DNA from: Sphingorhabdus sp.
Lineage (GTDB): Bacteria; Pseudomonadota; Alphaproteobacteria; Sphingomonadales; Sphingomonadaceae
Length of the DNA: 64,000 nucleotides
Direction: 5' to 3'
Assembly: GCA_028279555.1 (NCBI GenBank)
Contig: JANQNO010000005.1
Coordinates: 620,001 to 684,000, forward strand
Numbering within the stretch: position 1 is the first letter of the stretch; each line of letters begins with the position of its first letter. The notes under the pieces were generated by a model. The model did not search any database, had not been told where the DNA came from, and worked only from the letters and a program-made list of their open reading frames with translations. Below, in pieces: positions 56,706 through 64,000 of the stretch. A program made the translations under genes and the position numbers.

Positions 56706-56918
56706 TTAGCGGCCGCTGGCCTTTTGGGCTTCGTTGAGCAGGCTGTTGCCCCGTTCATCAGGTACAGCCCAAATCACGATATTGGCAAAAATGACCGTCG
56801 CGGCGATAATCATCAACAGCGGCTTTTTGCTGAAGCCTTCGCGCAGCCAAATGCGGATTGCCGCGTAGACCAGAGCAAAAACTGCAACCATCGCGGCTGA
56901 AAGAAGGACATTCACCAT
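56706..56918 (-). CDS. Small membrane protein
   Basis: With ATG 56918 (MVNVLLSAAM) the product is 70 residues with two membrane helices (NVLLSAAMVAVFALVYAAIR and LLMIIAATVIFANIVIWAV) and a short polar tail (PDERGNSLLNEAQKASGR). The frame is open further upstream, but that part is not hydrophobic or conserved-looking. I do not recognise the family. It converges with the alpha/beta hydrolase gene. Confidence 0.55.
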   Translation of the reverse strand: MVNVLLSAAMVAVFALVYAAIRIWLREGFSKKPLLMIIAATVIFANIVIWAVPDERGNSLLNEAQKASGR

Positions 56919-57036
56919 CCGGCTGGAATAATCGCTGTGGAAACATGGTGCAAGTTGCCGGATCGCGGGTGGCAATTGCGCTTCACTGCGCCTAGAGGAA
57001 GCGCAACGCGATTCTAATGCAAAAAAAGGGCGAGCC

Positions 57037-57474
57037 ATGCGCATAGCGATAGCTTCCGATCACGCTGCCATCGAATTGAAAGCAGCCTTGATCGATTATC
57101 TGCGCGAATTGGGCCATGACGTCGACGATTTAGGCCCGGAAACGGCAGAAAGCGTAGACTATCCCGATTTTGGTTACAGGCTGGGCCAAGCCATCGCCAG
57201 AGGGGATGCAGAGCGCGGCGTGGCACTGTGCGGTTCAGGCATCGGCATTTCCATGGCGGTAAACCGCAACCCCAAAAGCCGCGCGGCATTGGTGAGCGAG
57301 CCGCTATCCGCAGCGCTGTCCCGCGAGCACAATAACGCAAATGTCATTGCCATGGGTGCCCGGCTCATTGGAATTGAAATGGCAAAGGCCTGCCTCGATG
57401 CTTTCCTTGGCACCGAATTTGGCGGCGACCGCCATGCCCCGCGCGTCGACAAACTCTCCAACCCCGATATTTAA
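57037..57474 (+). CDS. rpiB: Ribose 5-phosphate isomerase B
   Basis: RpiB interconverts ribose 5-phosphate and ribulose 5-phosphate. The 145-residue protein has [20 protein letters not shown], the active-site Cys in [17 protein letters not shown] and [16 protein letters not shown]. It lies 11 bases upstream of glyA, a conserved pair in Alphaproteobacteria. Confidence 0.96.
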   Translation: MRIAIASDHAAIELKAALIDYLRELGHDVDDLGPETAESVDYPDFGYRLGQAIARGDAERGVALCGSGIGISMAVNRNPKSRAALVSEPLSAALSREHNNANVIAMGARLIGIEMAKACLDAFLGTEFGGDRHAPRVDKLSNPDI

Positions 57475-57485
57475 GGGAACAGCCA

Positions 57486-58793
57486 GTGTCCGAAGCCGAA
57501 CTGATCGAAAGCACACAAATGAACGGTTTTTTTAGCGATACCCTCGAAACCACAGACCCCACAGTCAGTGCTGCTGTCAAAGCCGAGTTGCAGCGCGAGC
57601 AAAAACAGATCGAGCTGATTGCTTCGGAAAATATCGTGTCCAAAGCGGTTCTGCAGGCGCAGGGTTCCGTCTTCACCAACAAATATGCCGAAGGCTATCC
57701 TGGCAAGCGCTATTATCAGGGCTGCGCACCATCGGATGATGTCGAGCAGCTGGCGATAGACCGCGCCAAAGAGCTGTTCGATTGCAGCTACGCCAATGTG
57801 CAGCCCCATTCGGGCGCACAAGCGAATGGTGCTGTGATGCTGGCGCTTGCGAAGCCCGGTGAAACGCTGCTGGGGATGAGCCTGGATGCTGGCGGACACC
57901 TTACCCACGGCGCGAGACCGGCCATGTCGGGAAAATGGTTCAATGCCGTCCAATATGGCGTGCGCGAGGATGACCATAGAATCGACTATGACGAAGTAGA
58001 GCGGCTGGCGATGGAGCACCGGCCGCGCATCATCATTGCAGGGGGATCAGCCTATCCAAGAGAAATAGATTTCGTCCGCTTTCGGGAAATTGCGGACAGA
58101 GTCGATGCCTATCTTCACGTCGATATGGCGCATTTTGCTGGCTTGGTGGCGGCAGGCCTGCATCCATCGCCGCTACCCCATGCGCATGTTGTGACAACAA
58201 CCACGCACAAGACTTTGCGCGGGCCCCGTGGCGGCATGATCCTCTGCAACGACGAAGCCCTTGGCAAGAAACTCAACAGCGCGGTCTTCCCAGGTCTGCA
58301 AGGCGGCCCGCTGATGCATGTTATAGCTGCAAAAGCGGTTGCATTTGGTGAAGCATTGCGCCCGGAATTCAAAAGCTATTCTGCCGCAGTTATAGAGAAC
58401 GCAAAAATGCTTGCCGCGACGCTCAACGAACGCGGGTCCAATCTGGTTTCGGGAGGAACCGACACGCATCTGGCATTGATCGACCTGTCACCGCTGGGTG
58501 TAACCGGAAAAGATGCCGACGAAGCCCTGGAACGGGCCGGCATCACCTGCAACAAAAACGGGATTCCCAATGATCCATTGCCGCCAACCAAAACCAGCGG
58601 CATCCGTGTCGGCTCTCCGGCAGGCACAACGAGGGGGTTTGGACCCGCAGAGTTTCGCGAAATCGGGCATATGATCGCGGATATCCTTGATGCGCTCAGA
58701 AAGAATGGTGAGAATGGAGACCCGGCAATCGAAGCCGAAGTTCGGCTGAGGGTGGAAACGCTTTGTGATCGCTTCCCGATCTATCGGGATTGA
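57486..58793 (+). CDS. glyA: Serine hydroxymethyltransferase
   Basis: GlyA converts serine and THF to glycine and 5,10-methylene-THF. The 435-residue PLP enzyme shows [49 protein letters not shown] and the PLP Lys in [15 protein letters not shown]. It begins with GTG after AAGGGA. A later ATG (MNGFFSDTL) is in frame, but the GTG start has the better spacing. It sits in the run rpiB-glyA-zinc ribbon-nrdR-trmJ. Confidence 0.97.
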   Translation: MSEAELIESTQMNGFFSDTLETTDPTVSAAVKAELQREQKQIELIASENIVSKAVLQAQGSVFTNKYAEGYPGKRYYQGCAPSDDVEQLAIDRAKELFDCSYANVQPHSGAQANGAVMLALAKPGETLLGMSLDAGGHLTHGARPAMSGKWFNAVQYGVREDDHRIDYDEVERLAMEHRPRIIIAGGSAYPREIDFVRFREIADRVDAYLHVDMAHFAGLVAAGLHPSPLPHAHVVTTTTHKTLRGPRGGMILCNDEALGKKLNSAVFPGLQGGPLMHVIAAKAVAFGEALRPEFKSYSAAVIENAKMLAATLNERGSNLVSGGTDTHLALIDLSPLGVTGKDADEALERAGITCNKNGIPNDPLPPTKTSGIRVGSPAGTTRGFGPAEFREIGHMIADILDALRKNGENGDPAIEAEVRLRVETLCDRFPIYRD

Positions 58794-58853
58794 TTTCGGA
58801 CTTGAAAGCGCCCGCCGTGCTACGCATATAACACAGTAAAGGAGTCAAGGGAC

Positions 58854-59213
58854 ATGACAGACTACTGCAATGAATGTGGCGCACAGATCGAGCCGGGTGT
58901 AAAATTTTGCCCCGAATGTGGAGCAAAGACACCCGAACAATTGAAGCGGGAGAGCTTTCCCGAGCAAACCAAACACTATGTCGGTGAAGCCGCCGAGGAA
59001 TTGTGGGGCGCCACCAAGGACGCCTATCACAGCGGTAAACACCTGGCTGATCAGGACTCAGCGAAAAAGGTTGCAGGCGGCGCGGCGCTTGGTGCCGCTG
59101 CCGGGATTATCGCGCCGATAGGTGTTGCGGCGGGGGCAGCTATTGGTGCCGGAATCGTTGCATACCGGCATCTCAACAAGAAGAAGAAGCAGGAAGAAGA
59201 AGGCGAAAAATAA
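58854..59213 (+). CDS. Zinc-ribbon protein with a Gly/Ala-rich membrane segment
   Basis: The 119-residue protein starts with a CxxC ... CxxC zinc ribbon (YCNECGAQIEPGVKFCPECG), has a charged middle (about 30-70) and a Gly/Ala-rich hydrophobic stretch (GGAALGAAAGIIAPIGVAAG) that could insert into a membrane, and ends in a basic/acidic KKKKQEEEGEK tail. Zinc ribbons of this kind are common in bacterial proteins of unknown function. nrdR follows in six bases. Confidence 0.8.
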   Translation: MTDYCNECGAQIEPGVKFCPECGAKTPEQLKRESFPEQTKHYVGEAAEELWGATKDAYHSGKHLADQDSAKKVAGGAALGAAAGIIAPIGVAAGAAIGAGIVAYRHLNKKKKQEEEGEK

Positions 59214-59219
59214 CCGCTT

Positions 59220-59696
59220 ATGCGATGTCCCTTTTGCGCGCATGAACACAGCCAGGTCAAGGACAGCAGGCCTACAGAAGATGGTGCCGCCATCCGCCGC
59301 CGCCGGCAATGCGAGAACTGCGGCGCGCGCTTCACAACCTTTGAACGCGTTCAACTGCGCGACATCGTCGTTCTGAAAAGCGAAGACAAGCGCGAGACAT
59401 TCGATCGCAGTAAGCTGGAGCGATCAATTGCGCTGGCTTGCCGGAAACGCGGCGTGCAAAGCGAACGTATCGAGAAACTTGCGTCGTCGATCCAGCGGCA
59501 GATCGAAACCTCCGGCGAAAGCGAAATCAAGGCCGGGAGGCTAGGCGAAATGGCGATGGAGGGACTGAAGCAAATCGACAGTGTTGCCTATATTCGCTTC
59601 GCGTCGGTCTACAAGGATTTCCGCGAGGCCAAGGATTTCGAGGATTTTGCCAGCAATGTGAAGGATGTTGGCAGCCAAAATCTGGCTGACAGTTGA
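59220..59696 (+). CDS. nrdR: Transcriptional repressor NrdR
   Basis: NrdR represses ribonucleotide reductase genes in response to (d)ATP. The 158-residue protein has the N-terminal zinc ribbon ([17 protein letters not shown] ... [13 protein letters not shown]) and an ATP-cone ([40 protein letters not shown]). Length is standard. The stop overlaps the TTG start of trmJ. No ribonucleotide reductase gene is in the window. Confidence 0.97.
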   Translation: MRCPFCAHEHSQVKDSRPTEDGAAIRRRRQCENCGARFTTFERVQLRDIVVLKSEDKRETFDRSKLERSIALACRKRGVQSERIEKLASSIQRQIETSGESEIKAGRLGEMAMEGLKQIDSVAYIRFASVYKDFREAKDFEDFASNVKDVGSQNLADS

Positions 59697-60403
59697 AACA
59701 ATCACCCATCATTATTCTGGTAAGGCCGCAGCTTGGCGAGAATATCGGAAAATGCGCGAGGGCCATGCTCAATTTCGGCCTTGCCGATATGCGTATCGTC
59801 AACCCGCGTGACGGCTGGCCCAACCCGGATGCGGGACCATCGGCCGCTGGTGCCGACATCGTCCTCAAACAAGCGCGAGTTTTTGACCGGCTGGAGGAGG
59901 CGGTTGCAGATATTCATCACATTTATGCGACGACAGTACGAAAGCGCGGCGTTACAAAAGACGTCGTGACGCCGGAAACTGCTGCCGCCGAAATCTCAAA
60001 GACCAGAGGAAAGAGTGCTATATTGTTCGGTGCCGAACGATCGGGGCTTGAAAGCAGCGAAGTCGATCTCGCGCGGAAGATTATCACCGTTCCTATCAAT
60101 CCGGCTTTTGGATCACTCAATCTGGCTCAGGCCGTCATCATATGCACATATGAATGGTCAAAATTACAAGTACTTGAAAGCCCAACCTCTGTCGAAATCG
60201 AACCGCCTGCCGAGCAAGCCGAGTTGGATGGGATGATTGCGCAGCTCAATGAGCTGCTCGCCTCTACAGGGTATTTTTTTCCACCCGAGCGGGAAACCTC
60301 TACCCGTCGGACTCTACGTAATCTGCTTACGAAACCGGGATGGAACCGGCACGAAATCAAAACGCTTCGCGGTGTTTGGAGCGCACTGGGAAAGCTCGGC
60401 TAG
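59693..60403 (+). CDS. trmJ: TrmJ-like tRNA 2'-O-methyltransferase
   Basis: The 236-residue SPOUT methyltransferase has the motifs [39 protein letters not shown] and [14 protein letters not shown], and a C-terminal helical tail ([20 protein letters not shown]). TrmJ methylates position 32 of tRNA. Start TTG 59693 overlaps the nrdR stop and gives the usual [23 protein letters not shown] beginning. The name rests on motif similarity only. Confidence 0.88.
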   Translation: MKQSPIIILVRPQLGENIGKCARAMLNFGLADMRIVNPRDGWPNPDAGPSAAGADIVLKQARVFDRLEEAVADIHHIYATTVRKRGVTKDVVTPETAAAEISKTRGKSAILFGAERSGLESSEVDLARKIITVPINPAFGSLNLAQAVIICTYEWSKLQVLESPTSVEIEPPAEQAELDGMIAQLNELLASTGYFFPPERETSTRRTLRNLLTKPGWNRHEIKTLRGVWSALGKLG

Positions 60404-60443
60404 GCCGGGCTGCAGCCTATGCTGACTTGAATTGGTACTCGGG

Positions 60444-60758
60444 TCAGGCGCGCTGCCTGTCCCATTCGACAAATTCGTAAGCGATAGACCTTTCGATCAG
60501 ATTTTCCCACAACTCGTCGGTCAGGCCATCGGGAAGCCCTGTATCTTTGCCTAGCTGGCGCACATTGTCGAGCACTTGCGCCTTGCGTTTTTCGTCCCTG
60601 ACGGTTTCCCGCTCTTGCTTGATCCGGGCAGCTGCATCCATGTAGCCAAACCGCCTTACGAGGAGCGAAACAATCTGCCGGTCAACATCGTCTACGCCTT
60701 CGCGGACATCGGCCATATCTTCGCATAGTTCGGGAAGTTTCGGAGAATTCATCTTCAT
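60444..60758 (-). CDS. Chorismate mutase (AroQ type)
   Basis: The 104-residue protein is one AroQ helical domain: VDRQIVSLLVRRFGYMDAAA, IKQERETVRDEKRKAQVL and LWENLIERSIAYEFVEWDRQ. Chorismate mutase converts chorismate to prephenate, toward phenylalanine and tyrosine. The start may be 60758 (MKMNSPKLPEL) or 60752; upstream in-frame sequence has no likely start. No partner domain (prephenate dehydratase or dehydrogenase) is fused. Confidence 0.88.
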   Translation of the reverse strand: MKMNSPKLPELCEDMADVREGVDDVDRQIVSLLVRRFGYMDAAARIKQERETVRDEKRKAQVLDNVRQLGKDTGLPDGLTDELWENLIERSIAYEFVEWDRQRA

Positions 60759-60816
60759 GAGCAAGCCCTTTATGGGTTGACCCGCATGCTGTCGAGCCAA
60801 GAATGGCCTATTGATG

Positions 60817-60845
60817 TTGACTTTCGTACATCATCGCTGCATACG
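60817..60845 (+). promoter_or_regulatory. Possible rpsD promoter
   Basis: TTGACT (60817-60822) and CATACG (60840-60845) are 17 bases apart, about 110 bases before the rpsD start. The -35 is good, the -10 weak. The leader between them and the start is long enough for S4 autoregulation but shows no clear structure by eye. Confidence 0.4.
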
Positions 60846-60954
60846 CGCGCCTTCGCAATTGGCCTCGCACCCCGGTGAAGCGGTGGCCGCGTCAGTGGAA
60901 TCGCTGGCGGTGCAGATCCGGGACATTGAGAAAAACGCAAATTGGAGACTGCGC

Positions 60955-61569
60955 ATGACGAAGCGTACATCATCAAAATACAAGCTTGACCGCCGGATGG
61001 GCGAGAATATCTGGGGGCGTCCAAAATCTCCGGTCAATCGCCGCGAATATGGCCCCGGCCAGCATGGCCAGCGCCGCAAGGGCAAACTGTCCGATTACGG
61101 CATCCAGCTGCGCGCCAAACAGAAGCTGAAAGGCTATTATGGCGACGTGACCGAGAAACAGTTCAAGCGCGCATACCTCGAAGCATCGAAAATGAAAGGC
61201 GATACCAGCCAGCATCTCATCGGGCTGCTCGAGCGCAGGCTCGATATGGTCGTTTATCGCGCGAAATTCGCGCCGACGATTTTTGCGGCTCGTCAGCTCG
61301 TCAGCCATGGTCATATTCGCGTCAACGGCGTGAAGTGCAACATTGCAAGCCGCCAGATTGCGGTGGGCGATGTTATCAGCTTGGGCGACAAGGCAAAGGA
61401 AATGGCGCTGGTCATCGAGGCCCAGAGCCTTCCAGAGCGCGAAATTCCTGAATATGTTACGCCGGATGGCAACGATAAGGTGACCTTCACCCGCATTCCG
61501 ACCTTGGATGAAGTCCCCTATCCCGTGAAAATGGAACCCAATCTGGTCGTTGAATTTTATTCACGCTAG
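60955..61569 (+). CDS. rpsD: 30S ribosomal protein S4
   Basis: The 204-residue protein has [20 protein letters not shown], the [17 protein letters not shown] segment and the S4 RNA-binding domain ([20 protein letters not shown] ... [16 protein letters not shown]). ATG 60955 was chosen because it gives the usual S4 length and has GGAG seven bases upstream; the frame extends back to 60811 but codes nothing S4-like. A terminator follows. S4 is a primary 16S rRNA binder and may bind its own leader. Confidence 0.98.
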   Translation: MTKRTSSKYKLDRRMGENIWGRPKSPVNRREYGPGQHGQRRKGKLSDYGIQLRAKQKLKGYYGDVTEKQFKRAYLEASKMKGDTSQHLIGLLERRLDMVVYRAKFAPTIFAARQLVSHGHIRVNGVKCNIASRQIAVGDVISLGDKAKEMALVIEAQSLPEREIPEYVTPDGNDKVTFTRIPTLDEVPYPVKMEPNLVVEFYSR

Positions 61570-61592
61570 TTTTGGCAACAACTGAAAATCAC

Positions 61593-61618
61593 AGGCGGCC
61601 CAAGTGGTCGCCTTTTTT
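61593..61618 (+). terminator. Intrinsic terminator of rpsD
   Basis: AGGCGGCC (61593-61600) and GGTCGCCT (61606-61613) form an 8-bp stem with one G-U pair and a 5-base loop, followed by six T. It lies 23 bases past the rpsD stop. Confidence 0.85.
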
Positions 61619-61685
61619 CTTGGCTGGACTAGGTTAAATTCGCAGAGGCCATAAAAACAAGTCCGATTGAAGGAGGCTGGACATC

Positions 61686-62666
61686 ATGAAATACAGGATG
61701 CCGGCCGAATGGGCAGAGCATGAGCGCGTGTGGGTCGGTTTCCCGTGGGATGATCGCGAATGGCCAGGTAGTCTGGAACGGGCGCAGGACCAAGTCGCTG
61801 CCTTTGCAAACGCAGTATTTGATGGCGGCGGCGGGGAAGATGTTTACCTGATCACGGGTAGCGAGAATGCGGCCAAGCGCGCCAGATCGCTAGTCGACAA
61901 GGGGGTGCATGTGCAGAATCGCCGGATCGGCGATTGCTGGCTGCGCGACACAGGGTGCATCATCGTCCATGCGGATGAAAAACGCATCGCCCGGAATTTC
62001 CGCTTCAATGGCTGGGGCGGCAAATTTCTGATGACGGGTGACAACGGCATCGGCCGTAAGCTGGCCGAAGACGCTGCCCTGGAAGTGGTAGATTGCGACT
62101 GGATATTGGAGGGCGGGGCTATTGAGGTCGATGGCCACGGGCTTGGCATCACGACCGAGCAATGCCTGCTCAACCCAAACCGGAATCCTGGACTTGCGAA
62201 GGCAGACATAGAGAATTTCCTCTTGCGCGATCTTGGTATCGAAAAGCTGTTGTGGCTGGGCAAGGGTTTGACCGGCGATCATACCGATGGCCATGTCGAC
62301 AATCTTGCCCGCTTTGTCGCGCCGGGGAAAGTGGCTCTGCCCAGGGCATCGGCAGAAGACGACCCGAATGCCGCGATTTACGCCGATGCGCGCGGGCGGG
62401 CGATTGCCTTCGGGCTGGAGGTAATCGATGTGCCCTCCCCTGGCCGAGTTGGGTCTGGTGCCAGCATACAGCCGGCCAGTTATTTGAATTTCTTGATTGG
62501 AAACAATGTGGTGGCCGTACCGAAATTTGGTGTCGCCGCCGACCGGGAGGCAATTGCCACACTCGAGCCACTGTTCCCGGACCGGACGGTCGTTGGGCTA
62601 ACGTCTGACGCAATTTTGGCGGGCGGCGGCAGTTTTCATTGCTGCAGCCAACAAGTGCCTGTCTGA
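61686..62666 (+). CDS. aguA: Agmatine deiminase family protein
   Basis: AguA-type enzymes convert agmatine to N-carbamoylputrescine plus ammonia. The 326-residue pentein-fold protein shows MPAEWAEHERVWVGFPWDDR, WLRDTGCIIV, DHTDGHVDNLARFV and the catalytic Cys near the C-terminus in GGGSFHCCSQQVPV. GAAGGAGG lies just upstream. The next-but-one gene is aguB-like, the following step, with a methyltransferase-fold gene in between. Confidence 0.94.
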   Translation: MKYRMPAEWAEHERVWVGFPWDDREWPGSLERAQDQVAAFANAVFDGGGGEDVYLITGSENAAKRARSLVDKGVHVQNRRIGDCWLRDTGCIIVHADEKRIARNFRFNGWGGKFLMTGDNGIGRKLAEDAALEVVDCDWILEGGAIEVDGHGLGITTEQCLLNPNRNPGLAKADIENFLLRDLGIEKLLWLGKGLTGDHTDGHVDNLARFVAPGKVALPRASAEDDPNAAIYADARGRAIAFGLEVIDVPSPGRVGSGASIQPASYLNFLIGNNVVAVPKFGVAADREAIATLEPLFPDRTVVGLTSDAILAGGGSFHCCSQQVPV

Positions 62667-62743
62667 CATCCCCGATCGCGCTTGGCAAAATGGCCGCGAC
62701 GCCCCATATAGCGATCAACCCAGAAAGAGAGGAGCATTCCCCC

Positions 62744-63610
62744 ATGAAGAAGAGTCTGAAAATTGCCCTGATCGCCTCTACAATGGCAGCGATGACGCCG
62801 ATTGCGGCCCATGCGCAAAATCATGGCGGCAATAGTGCGAATGCCGATCCGGCATTGGCCTCCGTCCTGAAATCTGATGCCCGCAAAAAAGACGCAGCAC
62901 GCGACAAATACCGCCGACCCGCTGAAACGCTTGCCTTTTTCGGTGTTAAACCAACAATGACTTTAGTCGAATATGGCCCGGGCGGCGGCTGGTACACCCG
63001 CGTCCTTGCGCCCTACATAATGCCGAACGGCACCTATATCGCGATAAATGGCGACAGCGATGCACGCAGCTATAACAACCGCGCCCAGGAAGCACGCGCA
63101 AAGGGTTGGACCGAGCGGTTCAAAAACGGCGTCGCCAAGATGATGGATGTCAAACCGGACGATGTGAACGCGTTTGAGATTGACGAATTGCCTGAAGAGA
63201 TGATGGGAACCGCCGACCGGGTGCTGATCTTCCGCTCGATGCACGGCCTTAATATCGGCAATTCCGCTGACAGTGTACTCAAAGCAGCGCGAAAATTGCT
63301 CAAGGATGATGGCATGGTTGGTGTGGTGCAGCATCGCGCACCAAAAGGCGCAAGCTACAATGACTACGGCGCTCGCCAGCGGGGCTATATGCGCACCTCC
63401 GACGTGGTTGCCATTTTCGAGGCGAATGGTTTTGAACTCGCGGGCTCCAGCGAGTTAAATGCCAATCCAAAGGACCCCGCCAATTGGGAACGCGGCGTTT
63501 GGACATTGCCGCCTGTGCTGGGAACCGGCGCTGATGATCCCAAGCGCTCGGAATATCTCGCCATCGGCGAATCCGACCGGATGACATTGCTCTTCAAGAA
63601 GCGTCCATAA
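62744..63610 (+). CDS. Exported methyltransferase-fold protein
   Basis: The 288-residue protein has a signal peptide (MKKSLKIALIASTMAAMTPI, then AAHAQ) and a class I SAM-methyltransferase-like Rossmann core with VEYGPGGGWYTRVLAPYI in place of the classical motif I, then DRVLIFRSMHGLNIG. ATG 62744 follows AGAGAGGAG. A SAM-dependent enzyme in the periplasm would need an unusual cofactor supply, so the domain may have another role. It is placed between the two agmatine genes. Substrate unknown. Confidence 0.82.
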   Translation: MKKSLKIALIASTMAAMTPIAAHAQNHGGNSANADPALASVLKSDARKKDAARDKYRRPAETLAFFGVKPTMTLVEYGPGGGWYTRVLAPYIMPNGTYIAINGDSDARSYNNRAQEARAKGWTERFKNGVAKMMDVKPDDVNAFEIDELPEEMMGTADRVLIFRSMHGLNIGNSADSVLKAARKLLKDDGMVGVVQHRAPKGASYNDYGARQRGYMRTSDVVAIFEANGFELAGSSELNANPKDPANWERGVWTLPPVLGTGADDPKRSEYLAIGESDRMTLLFKKRP

Positions 63611-63629
63611 CGCACGTCAGCCCGGCAAG

Positions 63630-64000
63630 ATGGCAAGGCAGATCACCGTCGCTGCGCTGCAACTGGCGCTGGGCGGCGGTGAAGAGGAAAATATCGATGC
63701 CGTGGGCGATATGGTTGCTCAGGCTGCGGCCAAGAGCGCGCAAATTATACTGCCGCCCGAGCTCTTTTCCTCACCCTATTTTTGCAAGCTGGAAAATGAT
63801 GCGCATTTTGCTCTTGCGCGCCCGGCCGATGAACACCCATCGGTTCTGGCAATGATGAAGCTGTCGAAGGAGCTGGGCGTGGCCATACCAACCAGCTTCT
63901 TTGAAAGAGATGGTCAGCATTATTACAACAGTCTTGCGATGATCGGTCCGAACGGCGACATCATGGGCGTCTACCGAAAAAGCCATATTCCCGATGGTCC
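63630..64000 (+). CDS. aguB: N-carbamoylputrescine amidase, 5' part (runs off the right edge)
   Basis: The visible 123 codons start MARQITVAALQLALGGGEEE and show the nitrilase-superfamily pattern: the catalytic Glu in ILPPELFSSPYFCK, IPTSFFERDGQHYYNSLAMI and GVYRKSHIPDGP with the catalytic Lys. The Cys of the triad lies beyond the window. AguB hydrolyses N-carbamoylputrescine to putrescine, and aguA lies 960 bases upstream. Confidence 0.92.
   Translation, partial: MARQITVAALQLALGGGEEENIDAVGDMVAQAAAKSAQIILPPELFSSPYFCKLENDAHFALARPADEHPSVLAMMKLSKELGVAIPTSFFERDGQHYYNSLAMIGPNGDIMGVYRKSHIPDG

Noticed and set aside
60811..60954. N-terminal extension of rpsD
   Set aside because: S4 proteins begin at MTKRxSSKYK; the 48 extra residues are unlike S4 and no ribosome binding site supports the upstream start.
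1..64000. CRISPR arrays, prophage, transposase, rRNA or tRNA genes
   Set aside because: Reading both strands I saw no regularly spaced direct repeats, no phage or transposase motifs, and no tRNA T-arm consensus with a matching acceptor stem apart from tmRNA.

Overview
The window is 64 kb of an alphaproteobacterial chromosome, most likely from the order Sphingomonadales. Four signs support this. The tmRNA gene is circularly permuted and two-piece. The recA promoter carries a GTTC-N7-GTTC LexA box. The window holds CckA and ChvG/ChvI signalling genes and a short HPr kinase in a regulatory PTS operon. Many genes use TTG or GTG starts with tight overlaps. The sequence is moderately GC-rich and densely coded. 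I see no rRNA, tRNA, CRISPR array, prophage, insertion sequence or plasmid-type gene. This is core chromosome rather than an island.

Layout. 1-5.9 kb: a truncated M28 peptidase, an SPFH/NfeD membrane pair, three small proteins of DUF937/DUF3597 type, and ATP-dependent PEP carboxykinase. 6-11.2 kb: one forward operon, chvI-chvG-hprK-rapZ-EIIA(man)-HPr, followed by a SpoU-type RNA methyltransferase. 11.2-18.5 kb: rmuC, psd-pssA, icd, a flavin monooxygenase and a CPA2/Kef-type antiporter. 18.5-27.1 kb: a reverse-strand block with alaS, recA (SOS box and terminator), cckA, a decayed M13 peptidase tail, a DUF2062 protein, smpB and dapA. 27.2-35.9 kb: lytic transglycosylase, greB, ppk2, aspS, a VAO-type flavoprotein, rnd and an I78-type inhibitor. 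35.9-43.4 kb: hdaA, a DUF2066 protein, purM, a purN fused to a YjbR-like domain, ndk, a lipoprotein, holC, a DUF1801 protein and pepA. 43.5-49.1 kb: the outer-membrane biogenesis operon lptD-surA-pdxA-rsmA. 49.1-52.6 kb: an M20 hydrolase with astA and astB (arginine succinyltransferase pathway). 52.6-56 kb: nested inverted repeats, a small membrane protein, ssrA, a ferredoxin and two tandem cysteine desulfurases. 56-64 kb: an alpha/beta hydrolase, rpiB, glyA, a zinc-ribbon protein, nrdR, a TrmJ-like methyltransferase, chorismate mutase, rpsD, then aguA, a secreted methyltransferase-fold protein and the start of an aguB-like amidase.

Functional links. ssrA and smpB together supply trans-translation. 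chvGI-hprK-rapZ-EIIA-HPr combines envelope sensing with a PTS that has no sugar permease here. hdaA and cckA are cell-cycle regulators. lptD and surA belong to outer-membrane assembly. The two arginine-related sets (ast genes and agmatine genes) suggest active arginine and polyamine turnover.

I did not find an obviously new multi-gene system. The items most worth a second look are the M13 peptidase remnant that still carries the ribosome binding site of cckA, the PurN-YjbR fusion, the M20 hydrolase coupled to astAB, the secreted methyltransferase between the two agmatine genes, the long palindrome in front of lptD, and a Ca-binding-like tail shared by two neighbouring small proteins.
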